Origin: Gammaproteobacteria bacterium
GTDB taxonomy: Bacteria; Pseudomonadota; Gammaproteobacteria; UBA9214
Assembly: GCA_022340485.1 (NCBI GenBank)
Contig: JAJDNX010000054.1
Span: 1 to 39,458 of the forward strand
DNA length: 39,458 nucleotides
Direction of reading: 5' to 3'
Numbering within the stretch: position 1 is the first letter of the stretch; every line of letters begins with the position of its first letter. The translations under genes were made by a program, and so were the position numbers. Positions 16,466 through 26,580 of the stretch are shown here, one piece after another. Under the pieces are notes generated by a model, which was given only the letters and a program-made list of their open reading frames with translations, had not been told where the DNA came from and did no database searches.

Positions 16466-17745
16466 GCGAAATAAAATCCATCCATTTCATTTTCACCCGG
16501 TAATATCTGCCTGCCGTGCCCGCAAACACGCCCCCATGAAGCTCTTATTGGCACTTCTTCTGCATCAATCTGCATTTCGAGAAAGCGGCCAACCTGGCCA
16601 ATGTTCTCATCTCGCAACACCGAACAGGTACAGTACAAGAGCATACCGCCTGGCACCAGCAAGGGCCATAGTGCCTTCAGCAAACGCGCCTGTCTGGAGA
16701 CGAGTGTCGCAACGTCACCTGGCTTGCGCAGCAACTTGATATCAGGATGCCGGCGAATCACACCGGTTGCACTACACGGGACATCCAGAAGAATACGGTC
16801 ATAGGGTTGACCATCCCACCAGCCCTGTGGTTCTCCGGCATCGCCCTGCTGCAGGTGAGCAGATAATGACAAGCGCACCAGGTTTTCTTCAATGCGTCGC
16901 AGCCGGTGCCCGTCGATATCAAGCGCGGTCAGGCCGGAAAGACCAGGCTCTGCCTCGAGTATGTGTGCCGTTTTTCCGCCCGGCGCCGCACAGGCATCCA
17001 GCACCCGCAGACCCGGAGCAAGTGCCAGCAATCCGGCAGCCAGTTGCGCAGCACCATCCTGTACCGATACCACACCTTCAGAAAAGCCGGGCAAGTTCTC
17101 CACCGGCAGTGGCTTTTTCAACAACAGACCTGTAAGGACCTGCGGTAATGGCGTAGCCGCTATTGACCGGGCCGCCAATTCATCAAGGTATTCCTCCCTG
17201 GTCACGCGGCACTGATTAACGCGTAAACTGAACGGTGGTCGAGCATTATTTGCGGACAATATGTTTTCCCAGTTATCCGGCCAGTCAGCTTGCAGCCACT
17301 TCACAAGCCAGGCTGGATGCGCATATTTCATCTCGACAGCAGAATCCCCCGTCACCTCCAGCGAATCAGCACGGCGCAGATAGTTGCGTAACACGGCATT
17401 CACCAGCCCCCGCGCCCAGGATTTGTTCAATGTTACTGTTGCCTGCACCGTCTCATTAACCGCTACCCGCTGCGGCATTGCCAGCTGCATTAGCTGGTAC
17501 AAGCCGATCAGCAACAGGCAGCGAATATCGGCATCCCGCTGTTTCAGAGGCTTTTGCAGAAGCTGCTTGAGAACCGCATCCAGTTGGTAATACCAGCGCA
17601 AGGTACCATATGCCAGTTCCTGGATCAGTGCCCGCTGACGCACGTCTTCCACAAACTGCACGGCCTCGGGCAGTGCCTCTGCAAGTGAATGCCCGCTGGA
17701 AATAACCCGTACCAATACCCGGACAGCGCAGGCACGGGCATCCAT
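16444..17745 (-). CDS. rsmB: 16S rRNA m5C967 methyltransferase RsmB
   Basis: RsmB (Sun/Fmu) methylates cytosine 967 of 16S rRNA using S-adenosylmethionine. The roughly 433-residue product has the N-terminal NusB-like domain (about 1-135) and the methyltransferase domain with the SAM site LDACAAPGGKTAHILE. The release cysteine is C324 in DVPCSATGV and the catalytic cysteine is C374 in YCTCSVL. The ATG at 17745 is favoured because GGTGGG (17753-17758) lies 7 bases before it. ATG 17751 and GTG 17757 are also in frame. fmt lies 33 bases upstream. Confidence 0.96.
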   Translation of the reverse strand: MDARACAVRVLVRVISSGHSLAEALPEAVQFVEDVRQRALIQELAYGTLRWYYQLDAVLKQLLQKPLKQRDADIRCLLLIGLYQLMQLAMPQRVAVNETVQATVTLNKSWARGLVNAVLRNYLRRADSLEVTGDSAVEMKYAHPAWLVKWLQADWPDNWENILSANNARPPFSLRVNQCRVTREEYLDELAARSIAATPLPQVLTGLLLKKPLPVENLPGFSEGVVSVQDGAAQLAAGLLALAPGLRVLDACAAPGGKTAHILEAEPGLSGLTALDIDGHRLRRIEENLVRLSLSAHLQQGDAGEPQGWWDGQPYDRILLDVPCSATGVIRRHPDIKLLRKPGDVATLVSRQARLLKALWPLLVPGGMLLYCTCSVLRDENIGQVGRFLEMQIDAEEVPIRASWGRVCGHGRQILPGENEMDGFYFACLRKLG

Positions 17746-17778
17746 TGTCATACCCACCGGTCAGTCCAGAGGCTATTT

Positions 17779-18711
17779 TCAACCAAGAAGAACGCCTTCC
17801 AGTGCATGCGCATTAATAAAATCAGCTGCGTCAGTAACGCGCGCACCCGGCAATTGCACCTTGTGAAGGTACAACCGGCCTTCACCACATGCCACTTCAA
17901 TTCCTGCTGCGGTTGCTGACAATACGGTACCGGGGGTCGCTTCCACATCGCGGCCAGTTCGCGCAGGATGTGCTTCCCAGACTCGCAACTGGCGCCCGCC
18001 ATAAAGTGTTTCGGCAACCGGCCATGAATTGAATGCCCGGATTTTGTTGGCAATATCAGTTGCAGACGATGCCCAGTCAATACGCGCTTCGGCTTTTTGT
18101 AACTTGCTGGCATAACACGCCAATGACTGGTCCTGTGAACGCGGCTCAAGATCACCTCTTTCCAGTGCCGCCAGATTCCGTGACAGTAACTGTGCACCCA
18201 GCACTGAGAGCTTATCGTGCAGGCGGCTCCCGGTGTCATCTGCTGCAATTTCACAACGGCTACAGGCAAGTATAGGCCCGGTATCCAGCCCAACATCCAT
18301 CTGCATCAGACAGACACCGGTCTCAGTATCACCGGCAAGAATCGCTCTTTGTATTGGTGCAGCACCACGCCAACGTGGCAGCAATGATGCATGTACGTTG
18401 ACACAGCCCAACCTCGGGATAGCCAGCACTGCAGGTGGCAATAACAAGCCATAAGCGACCACAACCATGAGTTCAGGCTGCCAGGCTGCAAGTTGCTGCT
18501 GCGCTGCTTCTCCCCGTAATGAATCAGGCTGGCAAACGGTGAGACCATTGTGCATGGCCAGTTGTTTAACCGGGCTTGCCATCGTATGCCGACCGCGCCC
18601 GGACGGCCGGTCTGGCTGCGTATAGACTGCCACGACATCGTGCGGACTATCCAGCAGTGCCTGCAGTGAAGGTACAGAAAATTCCGGCGTACCGGCAAAA
18701 AGTATTTTCAT
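17779..18711 (-). CDS. fmt: Methionyl-tRNA formyltransferase
   Basis: Fmt formylates initiator methionyl-tRNA using 10-formyltetrahydrofolate. The 310-residue product starts MKILFAGTPEFSVPSLQAL and has the catalytic block NVHASLLPRWRGAAPIQRA with the family's Asn-His pair. A C-terminal OB-like domain follows from about residue 205. An AGGC ribosome site lies 8 bases before the ATG. It sits between def (51 bases upstream) and rsmB, the common def-fmt-rsmB order. Confidence 0.97.
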   Translation of the reverse strand: MKILFAGTPEFSVPSLQALLDSPHDVVAVYTQPDRPSGRGRHTMASPVKQLAMHNGLTVCQPDSLRGEAAQQQLAAWQPELMVVVAYGLLLPPAVLAIPRLGCVNVHASLLPRWRGAAPIQRAILAGDTETGVCLMQMDVGLDTGPILACSRCEIAADDTGSRLHDKLSVLGAQLLSRNLAALERGDLEPRSQDQSLACYASKLQKAEARIDWASSATDIANKIRAFNSWPVAETLYGGRQLRVWEAHPARTGRDVEATPGTVLSATAAGIEVACGEGRLYLHKVQLPGARVTDAADFINAHALEGVLLG

Positions 18712-18762
18712 GATATTGCCTGTGAATCAGGCAAGTTCCGGTCGGGATATATGAGAACTCGA

Positions 18763-19302
18763 TCAGATGACACGTTTGCTGGATTGGGGATTGGCAACCG
18801 TGGTTGTCTGTCGTTGCTCTTTTTCCAGTCTCTGTCGGATTCGTGTGCGTTTGAGCTGTGAAAGGTAATCAACGAACAACTTGCCATCCAGATGATCGAT
18901 TTCGTGCTGGATACAAACCGCTAGCAAACCGTCTGCCTGCATCTCGAAAGACTGCCCATCACGATCCAGTGCTCGCAACCGTACCCGTTCCGCACGTTGC
19001 ACTGCCTCATAAACACCTGGCACAGAAAGACAGCCTTCCTCCATCTCTTCAACGCCCTCAAGCTCCAGTATTTCTGGGTTGACCAGGCATAAAGGTTGGT
19101 TCTTTTCTTCCGATACATCAATGACGATGACTCGTCTGGCAACATTGACCTGCGTCGCCGCCAATCCAATGCCGGGGGCTGCATACATGGTATCGAGCAT
19201 GTCATCCAGCAATTGCCTGATGCTGGCATCGACCGCTTCTACAGATTGAGCAGTGTTGCGCAGACGCGGGTCGGGAAAATGCAGTATTTCGAGGATAGCC
19301 AT
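18763..19302 (-). CDS. def: Peptide deformylase
   Basis: Def removes the formyl group from new proteins. The 179-residue product from ATG 19302 begins [15 protein letters not shown] and has all three conserved motifs: [19 protein letters not shown] (metal ligand C91) and [10 protein letters not shown] (ligands H133 and H137, catalytic E134). A TTG nine codons upstream is in frame but unlikely. It is the first gene of the minus-strand block, and diverges from the LysM gene across 206 bases. Confidence 0.97.
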   Translation of the reverse strand: MAILEILHFPDPRLRNTAQSVEAVDASIRQLLDDMLDTMYAAPGIGLAATQVNVARRVIVIDVSEEKNQPLCLVNPEILELEGVEEMEEGCLSVPGVYEAVQRAERVRLRALDRDGQSFEMQADGLLAVCIQHEIDHLDGKLFVDYLSQLKRTRIRQRLEKEQRQTTTVANPQSSKRVI

Positions 19303-19391
19303 GTGATTACCGTCACGATCAAATGTCAATTTAATGGATATACTTTACCACAATCATGTGCTCGGCGGTCGCAGTAAAGCGACAAAAGGTT

Positions 19392-19419
19392 TTGTTCTGT
19401 GTGGGTTTTCCGCTAGACT
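19392..19419 (+). promoter_or_regulatory. Candidate promoter of the LysM (tsaP-like) gene
   Basis: TTGTTC at 19392-19397 and TAGACT at 19414-19419 are 16 bases apart, with four of six consensus bases in each box. The start would fall near 19426, about 83 bases before the ATG. Just downstream, CTGAAACTG and CAGTTACAG (19430-19448) form a nearly perfect dyad with a one-base centre, which would sit at the start of the transcript. Rest of the def/tsaP gap: nothing else recognised. Confidence 0.35.
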
Positions 19420-19508
19420 CGCGCATGACCTGAAACTGCCAGTTACAGCATCTCGGCGTTGGCAAACTTGACTGGCAGCGATACACACTCGACGTAAAAA
19501 GGACACCC

Positions 19509-20540
19509 ATGACAACCAAGAAATTGTTCGGAATGGTCTTCGCCGCATTACTTGCCAGCTCACTGTTTGCTGCTGATGTGGTTCTTAACCCGGAACACCC
19601 GGATCGCTATGTCGTTGTTGAAGGTGACACTCTCTGGGATATCTCAACCATGTTCCTGCGTGACCCGTGGCTCTGGCCGGAGATCTGGTATGTCAACCCA
19701 CAGGTTAAGAATCCGCATCTGATCTACCCGGGTGATATCCTCACACTGGTCTATGTCGACGGAAAGCCAACGCTGCAAATGTCCCGAGGCTACTCAACCG
19801 TCACCCTGTCTCCACAGGTGCGCGAGGAAAGTCTTGAAAAAGCCATCCCAACAATACCGCTGAACGTTATTGAACCGTTCCTGACCCGGGCTATCGTGGT
19901 CAGCGAAGATGAGCTGGAAACTGCCCCTTATGTAGTACAAAGTGCCGGTGAACATGTGGTCACAGGCGTTGGTGATCGTGTCTATGCACGGGGTATCGAG
20001 GAACAAAATCACCCTGTCTATGACATCTACAATCCGGGCGGTCCTTATATCGACCCGGATACCAATGAGTTACTCGGTTATGAAGCCCTCTTTGTGGGCC
20101 GCGGACCAGTAGAACAGTATGGTGACCCGGCGACACTGTATCTTGCTGAAACAACTAGAGAAGTTCGTGTTGGCGACCGCTTGCGTCCGAGTGACCGCAC
20201 CACCGCATTTACCCACTACCAACCTCACAGACCACCCGACAACACCGAGGGTCGCATTATTTCCGTGCTGGATGGTGTAACCCAGATCGGTCAGTTTAAT
20301 GTGGTAACTATTAACCTTGGTACACGTGAGGGCATTGAACCAGGCCATGTTTTCCGTGTTTATCAGGATGGCGCAATGGTCAAGGATACTGTCAGCGGCA
20401 AGCGCAACGATATGGTCAAGTTGCCTGATGAAGATGCTGGTCTGATCATGGTATTCAGAAGTTTTGAAAAGGTTAGTTTTGGACTGGTGATGAAAGCTAC
20501 CAGCGCAATACACATCAATGATTTTGTACGAACTCCCTGA
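19509..20540 (+). CDS. tsaP: LysM-domain protein, TsaP-like
   Basis: The 343-residue product has a signal peptide (MTTKKLFGMVFAALLASSLFA, cleavage near residue 21-22). One LysM domain follows at about 32-78 (VVEGDTLWDISTMFLRDPWLWP), which would bind peptidoglycan. The long C-terminal part is probably FlgT-like. Length, domain order and place between def and dprA match P. aeruginosa PA0020, described as the type IV pilus secretin-associated protein TsaP. The pilus role here rests on that match; no pilus gene is in the window. A GGA ribosome site precedes the ATG. Confidence 0.85.
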   Translation: MTTKKLFGMVFAALLASSLFAADVVLNPEHPDRYVVVEGDTLWDISTMFLRDPWLWPEIWYVNPQVKNPHLIYPGDILTLVYVDGKPTLQMSRGYSTVTLSPQVREESLEKAIPTIPLNVIEPFLTRAIVVSEDELETAPYVVQSAGEHVVTGVGDRVYARGIEEQNHPVYDIYNPGGPYIDPDTNELLGYEALFVGRGPVEQYGDPATLYLAETTREVRVGDRLRPSDRTTAFTHYQPHRPPDNTEGRIISVLDGVTQIGQFNVVTINLGTREGIEPGHVFRVYQDGAMVKDTVSGKRNDMVKLPDEDAGLIMVFRSFEKVSFGLVMKATSAIHINDFVRTP

Positions 20541-20581
20541 AAGGCAACTTAACACACACAATCACCAAGGATGGTGAACGA

Positions 20582-20623
20582 ATGACTTCCAATACAGCCC
20601 CCGCGTCCAAGAGAAACGGTTAG
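20582..20623 (+). CDS. Possible 13-codon leader ORF before dprA
   Basis: An ATG at 20582 preceded by AAGGA about 10 bases upstream opens a 13-codon frame (MTSNTAPASKRNG) that stops 5 bases before the dprA ATG. dprA itself has no clear ribosome site, so re-initiation after this short frame is possible. No family is recognised, and at this length chance is the simpler explanation. Confidence 0.2.
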   Translation: MTSNTAPASKRNG

Positions 20624-20628
20624 CCACT

Positions 20629-21765
20629 ATGGCACACCGCTTCTCTGAACCTGCGACAACCGACACTCTCAAACACTGGCTTGCCCTCTACCACACACCA
20701 GGCGTGGGTGCAGTCACTTTCCATCGCCTGCTGGAATCTGATCCAGACTCGCCGGGGCTGACGCACTCAGACACTAGAGCATTGCGAAATCTGGGACTGC
20801 CGCAGCAAGCTATTGATGCATTGAATCACACAGACACGGCAGCCATCGGGCGTGACCTGGAGTGGCACGACAAGCCTGGCAACCGCATCATGACGTGTTA
20901 TGACCCGGACTATCCGGTATTGCTCTCACAAATAGAAACCCCGCCCCCGTTGCTCTATATTCACGGCAATACCGAGGTTCTAAGCGAACCCATGCTGGCC
21001 ATGGTTGGAAGTCGTAATCCGTCGGCTGCGGGCACGCGTACAGCAACAGACTTCGCACGCCACCTTTCAGCGACCGGTCTGGTAATCAGCAGCGGCCTTG
21101 CATTAGGCATCGACGCTGCCAGCCACCGGGGTTCGCTGGATGCAGGCGCACCTACCGTAGCTGTGATGGGTACTGGCCTGGATCGGGTGTATCCAGCCAG
21201 GCATCGTGATCTGGCACGGCAGATTGCTGAACAGGGTGTTCTGGTATCGGAGTTTCCTGTAGGCACTGCCCCGCGTGCGGAAAACTTTCCGCGTCGAAAC
21301 CGCATTATTAGCGGCTTAAGTCTGGGCACGCTGGTAATCGAAGCGGCGATACGTTCCGGTTCCCTGATTACCGCCCGTTATGCCTGTGACCAGGGACGTG
21401 AAGTTTTCGCCATTCCGGGATCGATTCATAACCCGCTGGCTCGCGGCTGCCACCAATTGATACGCCAGGGTGCCAAGCTGGTTGAGACTGCACAGGATGT
21501 GATCGATGAGCTTGGCACATTGGCAGTTCGCTGCTACCCACCGACCCAGACCTCGGTTACCACCAATGCGGAGGATGAAACAGACAAACTCGATGATGAA
21601 TACATGCAACTCATTGATTTAATTGGTTTCGATACCACATCGATCGACCAGCTTGTGTGTAGCAGCGGATTGACGCCGGCCGAAGTTTCCTCCATGCTCC
21701 TGCAGTTGGAACTGAGCGGTTATATTACTTCCAGCCCTGGGGGTGTTTATAACCGACTGAAATAA
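20629..21765 (+). CDS. dprA: DNA-processing protein DprA
   Basis: DprA protects incoming single-stranded DNA and loads RecA during natural transformation. The 378-residue product has an N-terminal SAM-like helical domain (about 1-75). The Rossmann core follows (about 80-290), with MVGSRNPSAAGTRTA, ISSGLALGIDAASHRGSL and FPRRNRIISGLS. A C-terminal winged-helix domain (about 320-378) completes it. All expected parts are present. It is followed 10 bases later by smg. Confidence 0.96.
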   Translation: MAHRFSEPATTDTLKHWLALYHTPGVGAVTFHRLLESDPDSPGLTHSDTRALRNLGLPQQAIDALNHTDTAAIGRDLEWHDKPGNRIMTCYDPDYPVLLSQIETPPPLLYIHGNTEVLSEPMLAMVGSRNPSAAGTRTATDFARHLSATGLVISSGLALGIDAASHRGSLDAGAPTVAVMGTGLDRVYPARHRDLARQIAEQGVLVSEFPVGTAPRAENFPRRNRIISGLSLGTLVIEAAIRSGSLITARYACDQGREVFAIPGSIHNPLARGCHQLIRQGAKLVETAQDVIDELGTLAVRCYPPTQTSVTTNAEDETDKLDDEYMQLIDLIGFDTTSIDQLVCSSGLTPAEVSSMLLQLELSGYITSSPGGVYNRLK

Positions 21766-21775
21766 AAGGTTAAAT

Positions 21776-22249
21776 ATGAAAGAAAACGTCTTCGACGTAC
21801 TGATGTACCTGTTTGAAAATTATTACATGGATGACGACGGTACATCCCCACCGGATCGCGATATTGTTCAGCAGGAACTCAGTCAGGCAGGTTTCCCGGC
21901 ATTGCAAATCGATCGCGCCTTTCATTGGATGGAAGGGCTTTCCGGAGAAGATAACCCACCGAGCATGCAGGCCGAACGTTCATTACGCCTGTTTTCGGAT
22001 AATGAAATGAGACGGCTCGATACTGCCTGCCGTGGCTTTATCCTGTTTCTTGAACAAATGGGTGTCCTGACACCCGCCAGCCGTGAATTGGCGATCGATC
22101 GTGCGATGGCGCTGGAGAGCGAGGATTTCGACCTTGATCAGCTCAAGTGGGTCATCCTGATGGTACTGTTTAACCAGCCCGGCCAGGAAGCCGCCTACAC
22201 CTGGGTCGAAGATCTGGTGTTCGACGAGACGAAAAATAGCCTGCACTGA
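21776..22249 (+). CDS. smg: Smg family protein (DUF494)
   Basis: The 157-residue product begins MKENVFDVLMYLFENYY and matches the Smg/DUF494 family, whose genes usually follow dprA and precede topA. The molecular function is not established. The sequence is acidic and helical, with no signal peptide or membrane segment. An AAAGGT ribosome site lies just before the ATG. It is probably co-transcribed with dprA and topA. Confidence 0.93.
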   Translation: MKENVFDVLMYLFENYYMDDDGTSPPDRDIVQQELSQAGFPALQIDRAFHWMEGLSGEDNPPSMQAERSLRLFSDNEMRRLDTACRGFILFLEQMGVLTPASRELAIDRAMALESEDFDLDQLKWVILMVLFNQPGQEAAYTWVEDLVFDETKNSLH

Positions 22250-22285
22250 GCACCTGGCAATCCTGTCTGCCGGTAACAGATATCT

Positions 22286-24577
22286 ATGAGCAAGAATCTC
22301 GTAATTGTTGAATCGCCTGCCAAGTGCAAGACGATCAAGAAATACCTCGGGAAAGGCTACGAGGTCATGGCGTCCTATGGTCATGTCCGTGACCTGATCC
22401 CCAAGGAAGGTGCTGTCGATACAGAACATGACTTCGCCATGAAGTATCAGCTGATCGACCGTAACTCAAGACACGTCGATGCCATCGTCAAGGCAATGAA
22501 AAAATCCGACGCGCTCTACCTTGCAACGGACCCTGATAGAGAAGGCGAAGCCATTTCCTGGCACCTGTACGAATTACTCAAGGATCGAAATGCAGTCAGG
22601 GAAGATCAGGTTTACCGGGTTGTTTTCAACGAAATAACCAAGCGCGCGGTAAACGATGCGATAGAACACCCGCGTGAGCTGTCCAGGGAACTGATCAATG
22701 CACAACAGGCAAGGCGCGCCCTTGATTACCTGGTCGGATTTAACCTTTCGCCGCTGCTGTGGAAAAAAATCCGCCGAGGTCTGTCCGCTGGACGCGTACA
22801 AACACCTGCACTGCGGATGATTGTAGAACGTGAAACCGAAATCGAAAATTTCAAGCCACGCGAATACTGGACACTGGAGGGCGATCTTGTCCATGAAGAC
22901 CAGGAAATTGTTGCACGACTGACGCAACTGCATGGGGAAAAGCTCAAGCAGTTTTCCATCACTGATTCCGAAAGCGCTAATGCTGCCAGAGATGAATTGC
23001 TCCAGACCGCCAATGGCAAGCTGATTGTAGAAGAGGTTGAAAGGAAACAGCGCAAGCGAAACCCGGCCGCACCGTTTACAACCTCAACGCTGCAGCAGGA
23101 AGCCTCGCGCAAACTGGGGTTTACGGCCAGCCGCACCATGCGCGTGGCCCAACAGCTGTATGAGGGTATGGACATCGGGGGCGACACAGCGGGTTTGATT
23201 ACCTATATGCGTACCGATTCAGTCAATCTCGCACAGGATGCACTAGATGAACTGCGTACCTTCATCCCTGAACGCTACGGCAAGGATTCGTTACCTCCGC
23301 AGGCACGCACCTACAAAACCAAGGCAAAGAATGCACAGGAAGCACATGAGGCGATCCGGCCCACCTCTGTACGAAATACACCAGAGGACATCAGGAAGTA
23401 CCTGTCTGCAGAACAGTTCAAACTCTATGACCTGATATGGAAACGTACCATCAGTTGCCAAATGATCCACGCAACAATCAATACCGTCAGCGTTGACTTC
23501 AAATGTGGCAATGGAAACCTGTTTCGTGCCAATGGTTCAACCATCGTGGATCCTGGCTTCATGGCGGTCTACCAGGAAGGTGTGGATGATAAAAAGGCTG
23601 GTAGCGATGAGATGCTGCTGCCGCCGCTTGAAAAGGGTGACATCTGTATACTCAAAGCGATTCGTGCTGACCAGCATTTTACCGAACCTCCACCTCGTTA
23701 TTCGGAAGCAAGCCTGGTCAAGGCACTGGAAGAACACGGCATTGGGCGACCTTCAACCTATGCCACCATCATTTCCACTTTACAGGCTCGTGAGTATGTC
23801 ATCCTTGACAAGAAGCGCTTTTACCCTACGGATGTTGGCCGGGTTGTGATCGAATTCCTGACAACTAATTTCACATCCTATGTGGACTATGATTTTACCG
23901 CCGGCTTGGAAGACGAACTGGATGCCGTTGCACGCGGGGAAAAGGACTGGATTCCGTTAATGAATGAGTTCTGGATACCATTCAACCAGCTGATAGGCAA
24001 AGACTATCCACGACCGTACCCAAAACCGATAGAAGAAAAGTGCCCTGAATGCGGCAAACCATTGCAAATGAGTCTCGGCCGTGGCGGTTTCTTTATCGGT
24101 TGCTCCGGTTATCCGGACTGCAAGTACACACGCAATGTTGATGAATCACAGGAAAACCCGGCACCGGAGGTTGTTGAAGACCGGAGCTGCCCGAAATGCG
24201 ATTCTGACCTGATTATCCGCTCAGGCCGCTATGGGAAGTTCATAGGCTGCAGCAGCTACCCGGATTGCAACTACATCGAGCCACTGGAAAAGCCGGAAGA
24301 TACCGGCGTGCAATGTCCGGAGTGCAAGAAGGGCACCATCCTGAAACGCAAATCACGGCGCGGTAAAATTTTCTTTTCCTGCGAGCGCTATCCCGAGTGC
24401 AAGTACGCCATCTGGAACCAGCCGCTGGCACTACCCTGTCCGAAGTGCCACTGGCCGATTACGTCGATCAAAACCACAAAGCGATCCGGTACCCAACGCG
24501 TGTGCCCGCAACAGGACTGCAAATTTGTTGAACCCTGGGATGAAGTGGTCTCTGCCGTGGAAGATATTGAGGCATAG
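22286..24577 (+). CDS. topA: DNA topoisomerase I
   Basis: TopA relaxes negative supercoils through a type IA single-strand break. The 763-residue product starts with a TOPRIM domain (MSKNLVIVESPAKCKTIKKY; TDPDREGEAISWHL at 81-94). The catalytic tyrosine is Y307 in ITYMRTDSVN. Four C-terminal Cys4 zinc-ribbon repeats follow, from about residue 585. The fourth, CPKCHWP with CPQQDC, is more divergent but keeps its four cysteines. Length is near that of other gammaproteobacterial enzymes, and no break is seen. Confidence 0.98.
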   Translation: MSKNLVIVESPAKCKTIKKYLGKGYEVMASYGHVRDLIPKEGAVDTEHDFAMKYQLIDRNSRHVDAIVKAMKKSDALYLATDPDREGEAISWHLYELLKDRNAVREDQVYRVVFNEITKRAVNDAIEHPRELSRELINAQQARRALDYLVGFNLSPLLWKKIRRGLSAGRVQTPALRMIVERETEIENFKPREYWTLEGDLVHEDQEIVARLTQLHGEKLKQFSITDSESANAARDELLQTANGKLIVEEVERKQRKRNPAAPFTTSTLQQEASRKLGFTASRTMRVAQQLYEGMDIGGDTAGLITYMRTDSVNLAQDALDELRTFIPERYGKDSLPPQARTYKTKAKNAQEAHEAIRPTSVRNTPEDIRKYLSAEQFKLYDLIWKRTISCQMIHATINTVSVDFKCGNGNLFRANGSTIVDPGFMAVYQEGVDDKKAGSDEMLLPPLEKGDICILKAIRADQHFTEPPPRYSEASLVKALEEHGIGRPSTYATIISTLQAREYVILDKKRFYPTDVGRVVIEFLTTNFTSYVDYDFTAGLEDELDAVARGEKDWIPLMNEFWIPFNQLIGKDYPRPYPKPIEEKCPECGKPLQMSLGRGGFFIGCSGYPDCKYTRNVDESQENPAPEVVEDRSCPKCDSDLIIRSGRYGKFIGCSSYPDCNYIEPLEKPEDTGVQCPECKKGTILKRKSRRGKIFFSCERYPECKYAIWNQPLALPCPKCHWPITSIKTTKRSGTQRVCPQQDCKFVEPWDEVVSAVEDIEA

Positions 24578-24625
24578 CAACCCTTACTCAATCGAACTGA
24601 TAAAGAGTCTAATAGCAACAACATC

Positions 24626-26154
<1,529 letters not shown>

Positions 26155-26377
26155 AAAATTTTCCTGACTGCGAGGTGACCCTGCTGGCAGGGTCACAGGA
26201 CTGGTTGCAGCATGACCCGAGCAAGCTCAGTAAAAACACGCCACGTGTGGTGCTGTCACATTCCCCGCTGCAACTTGCTACAAGGGCGGGAACTTCTGGA
26301 ACGATGATGCCGTGCAGGTACAGGCATTACTGAAAGCGTTCAAGAAGGCAAAAAAAACCCGCCTTGCGGCGGGTTGA
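26155..26377 (+). pseudogene. Remnant of a calcineurin-like metallophosphoesterase gene
   Basis: Two adjacent plus-strand frames read like consecutive parts of a metallophosphoesterase. The first (26154-26273) gives EVTLLAGSQDWLQHD, then TPRVVLSHSPL, the usual region around a metal-binding histidine. The second (about 26279-26350, another frame) continues with YKGGNFWNDDAVQVQALLK. A frameshift at about 26273-26279 separates them. No start, N-terminal metal sites or downstream GHxH motif remain, and the second frame runs into the hairpin at 26356. The fragment begins at the hemF stop, as if left by a deletion. The family call is from motif memory only. Confidence 0.5.
26356..26375 (-). terminator. 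Intrinsic terminator of the BASS transporter gene
   Basis: AACCCGCC and GGCGGGTT form a perfect 8-bp stem with a TTGC/GCAA tetraloop. On the minus strand the stem runs into a T-tract of seven or more residues, a textbook rho-independent terminator. It lies about 205 bases past the stop of the minus-strand transporter gene. It has no T-tract on the plus strand, so it would not stop hemF transcription. Confidence 0.85.
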
Positions 26378-26580
26378 AAACGCTTTTCAGCGTCGGAGGA
26401 GCCTCTACTACTACAGTGCATGACAAAATCTTCTCTGAGATAGTTCCTGACAGGTACTCAAAGTCGAGAACCATTTCACAGTGCACTGTTGCATCACTGT
26501 CTGCTAATCTTATCGGCGCAAGGGCTGAGGTCTTGAGGATAATTTCATGCCTGTTTTTCACACCACATGAAAACCCCATC
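26378..26580. other. 3' region of the transporter transcript, no supported gene
   Basis: This stretch lies between the transporter stop and the terminator. A minus-strand frame of 79 codons (26340-26579) starts 1 base after the transporter stop, without a ribosome site, and ends beyond the terminator hairpin, which it would translate. I recognise no family in it and treat it as untranslated. A small TGAAAA/TTTTCA dyad lies at 26375-26389. Confidence 0.45.

Noticed and set aside
26340-26579. 79-codon minus-strand frame as a real gene
   Set aside because: No ribosome site, no recognised family, and it would translate through a strong terminator.
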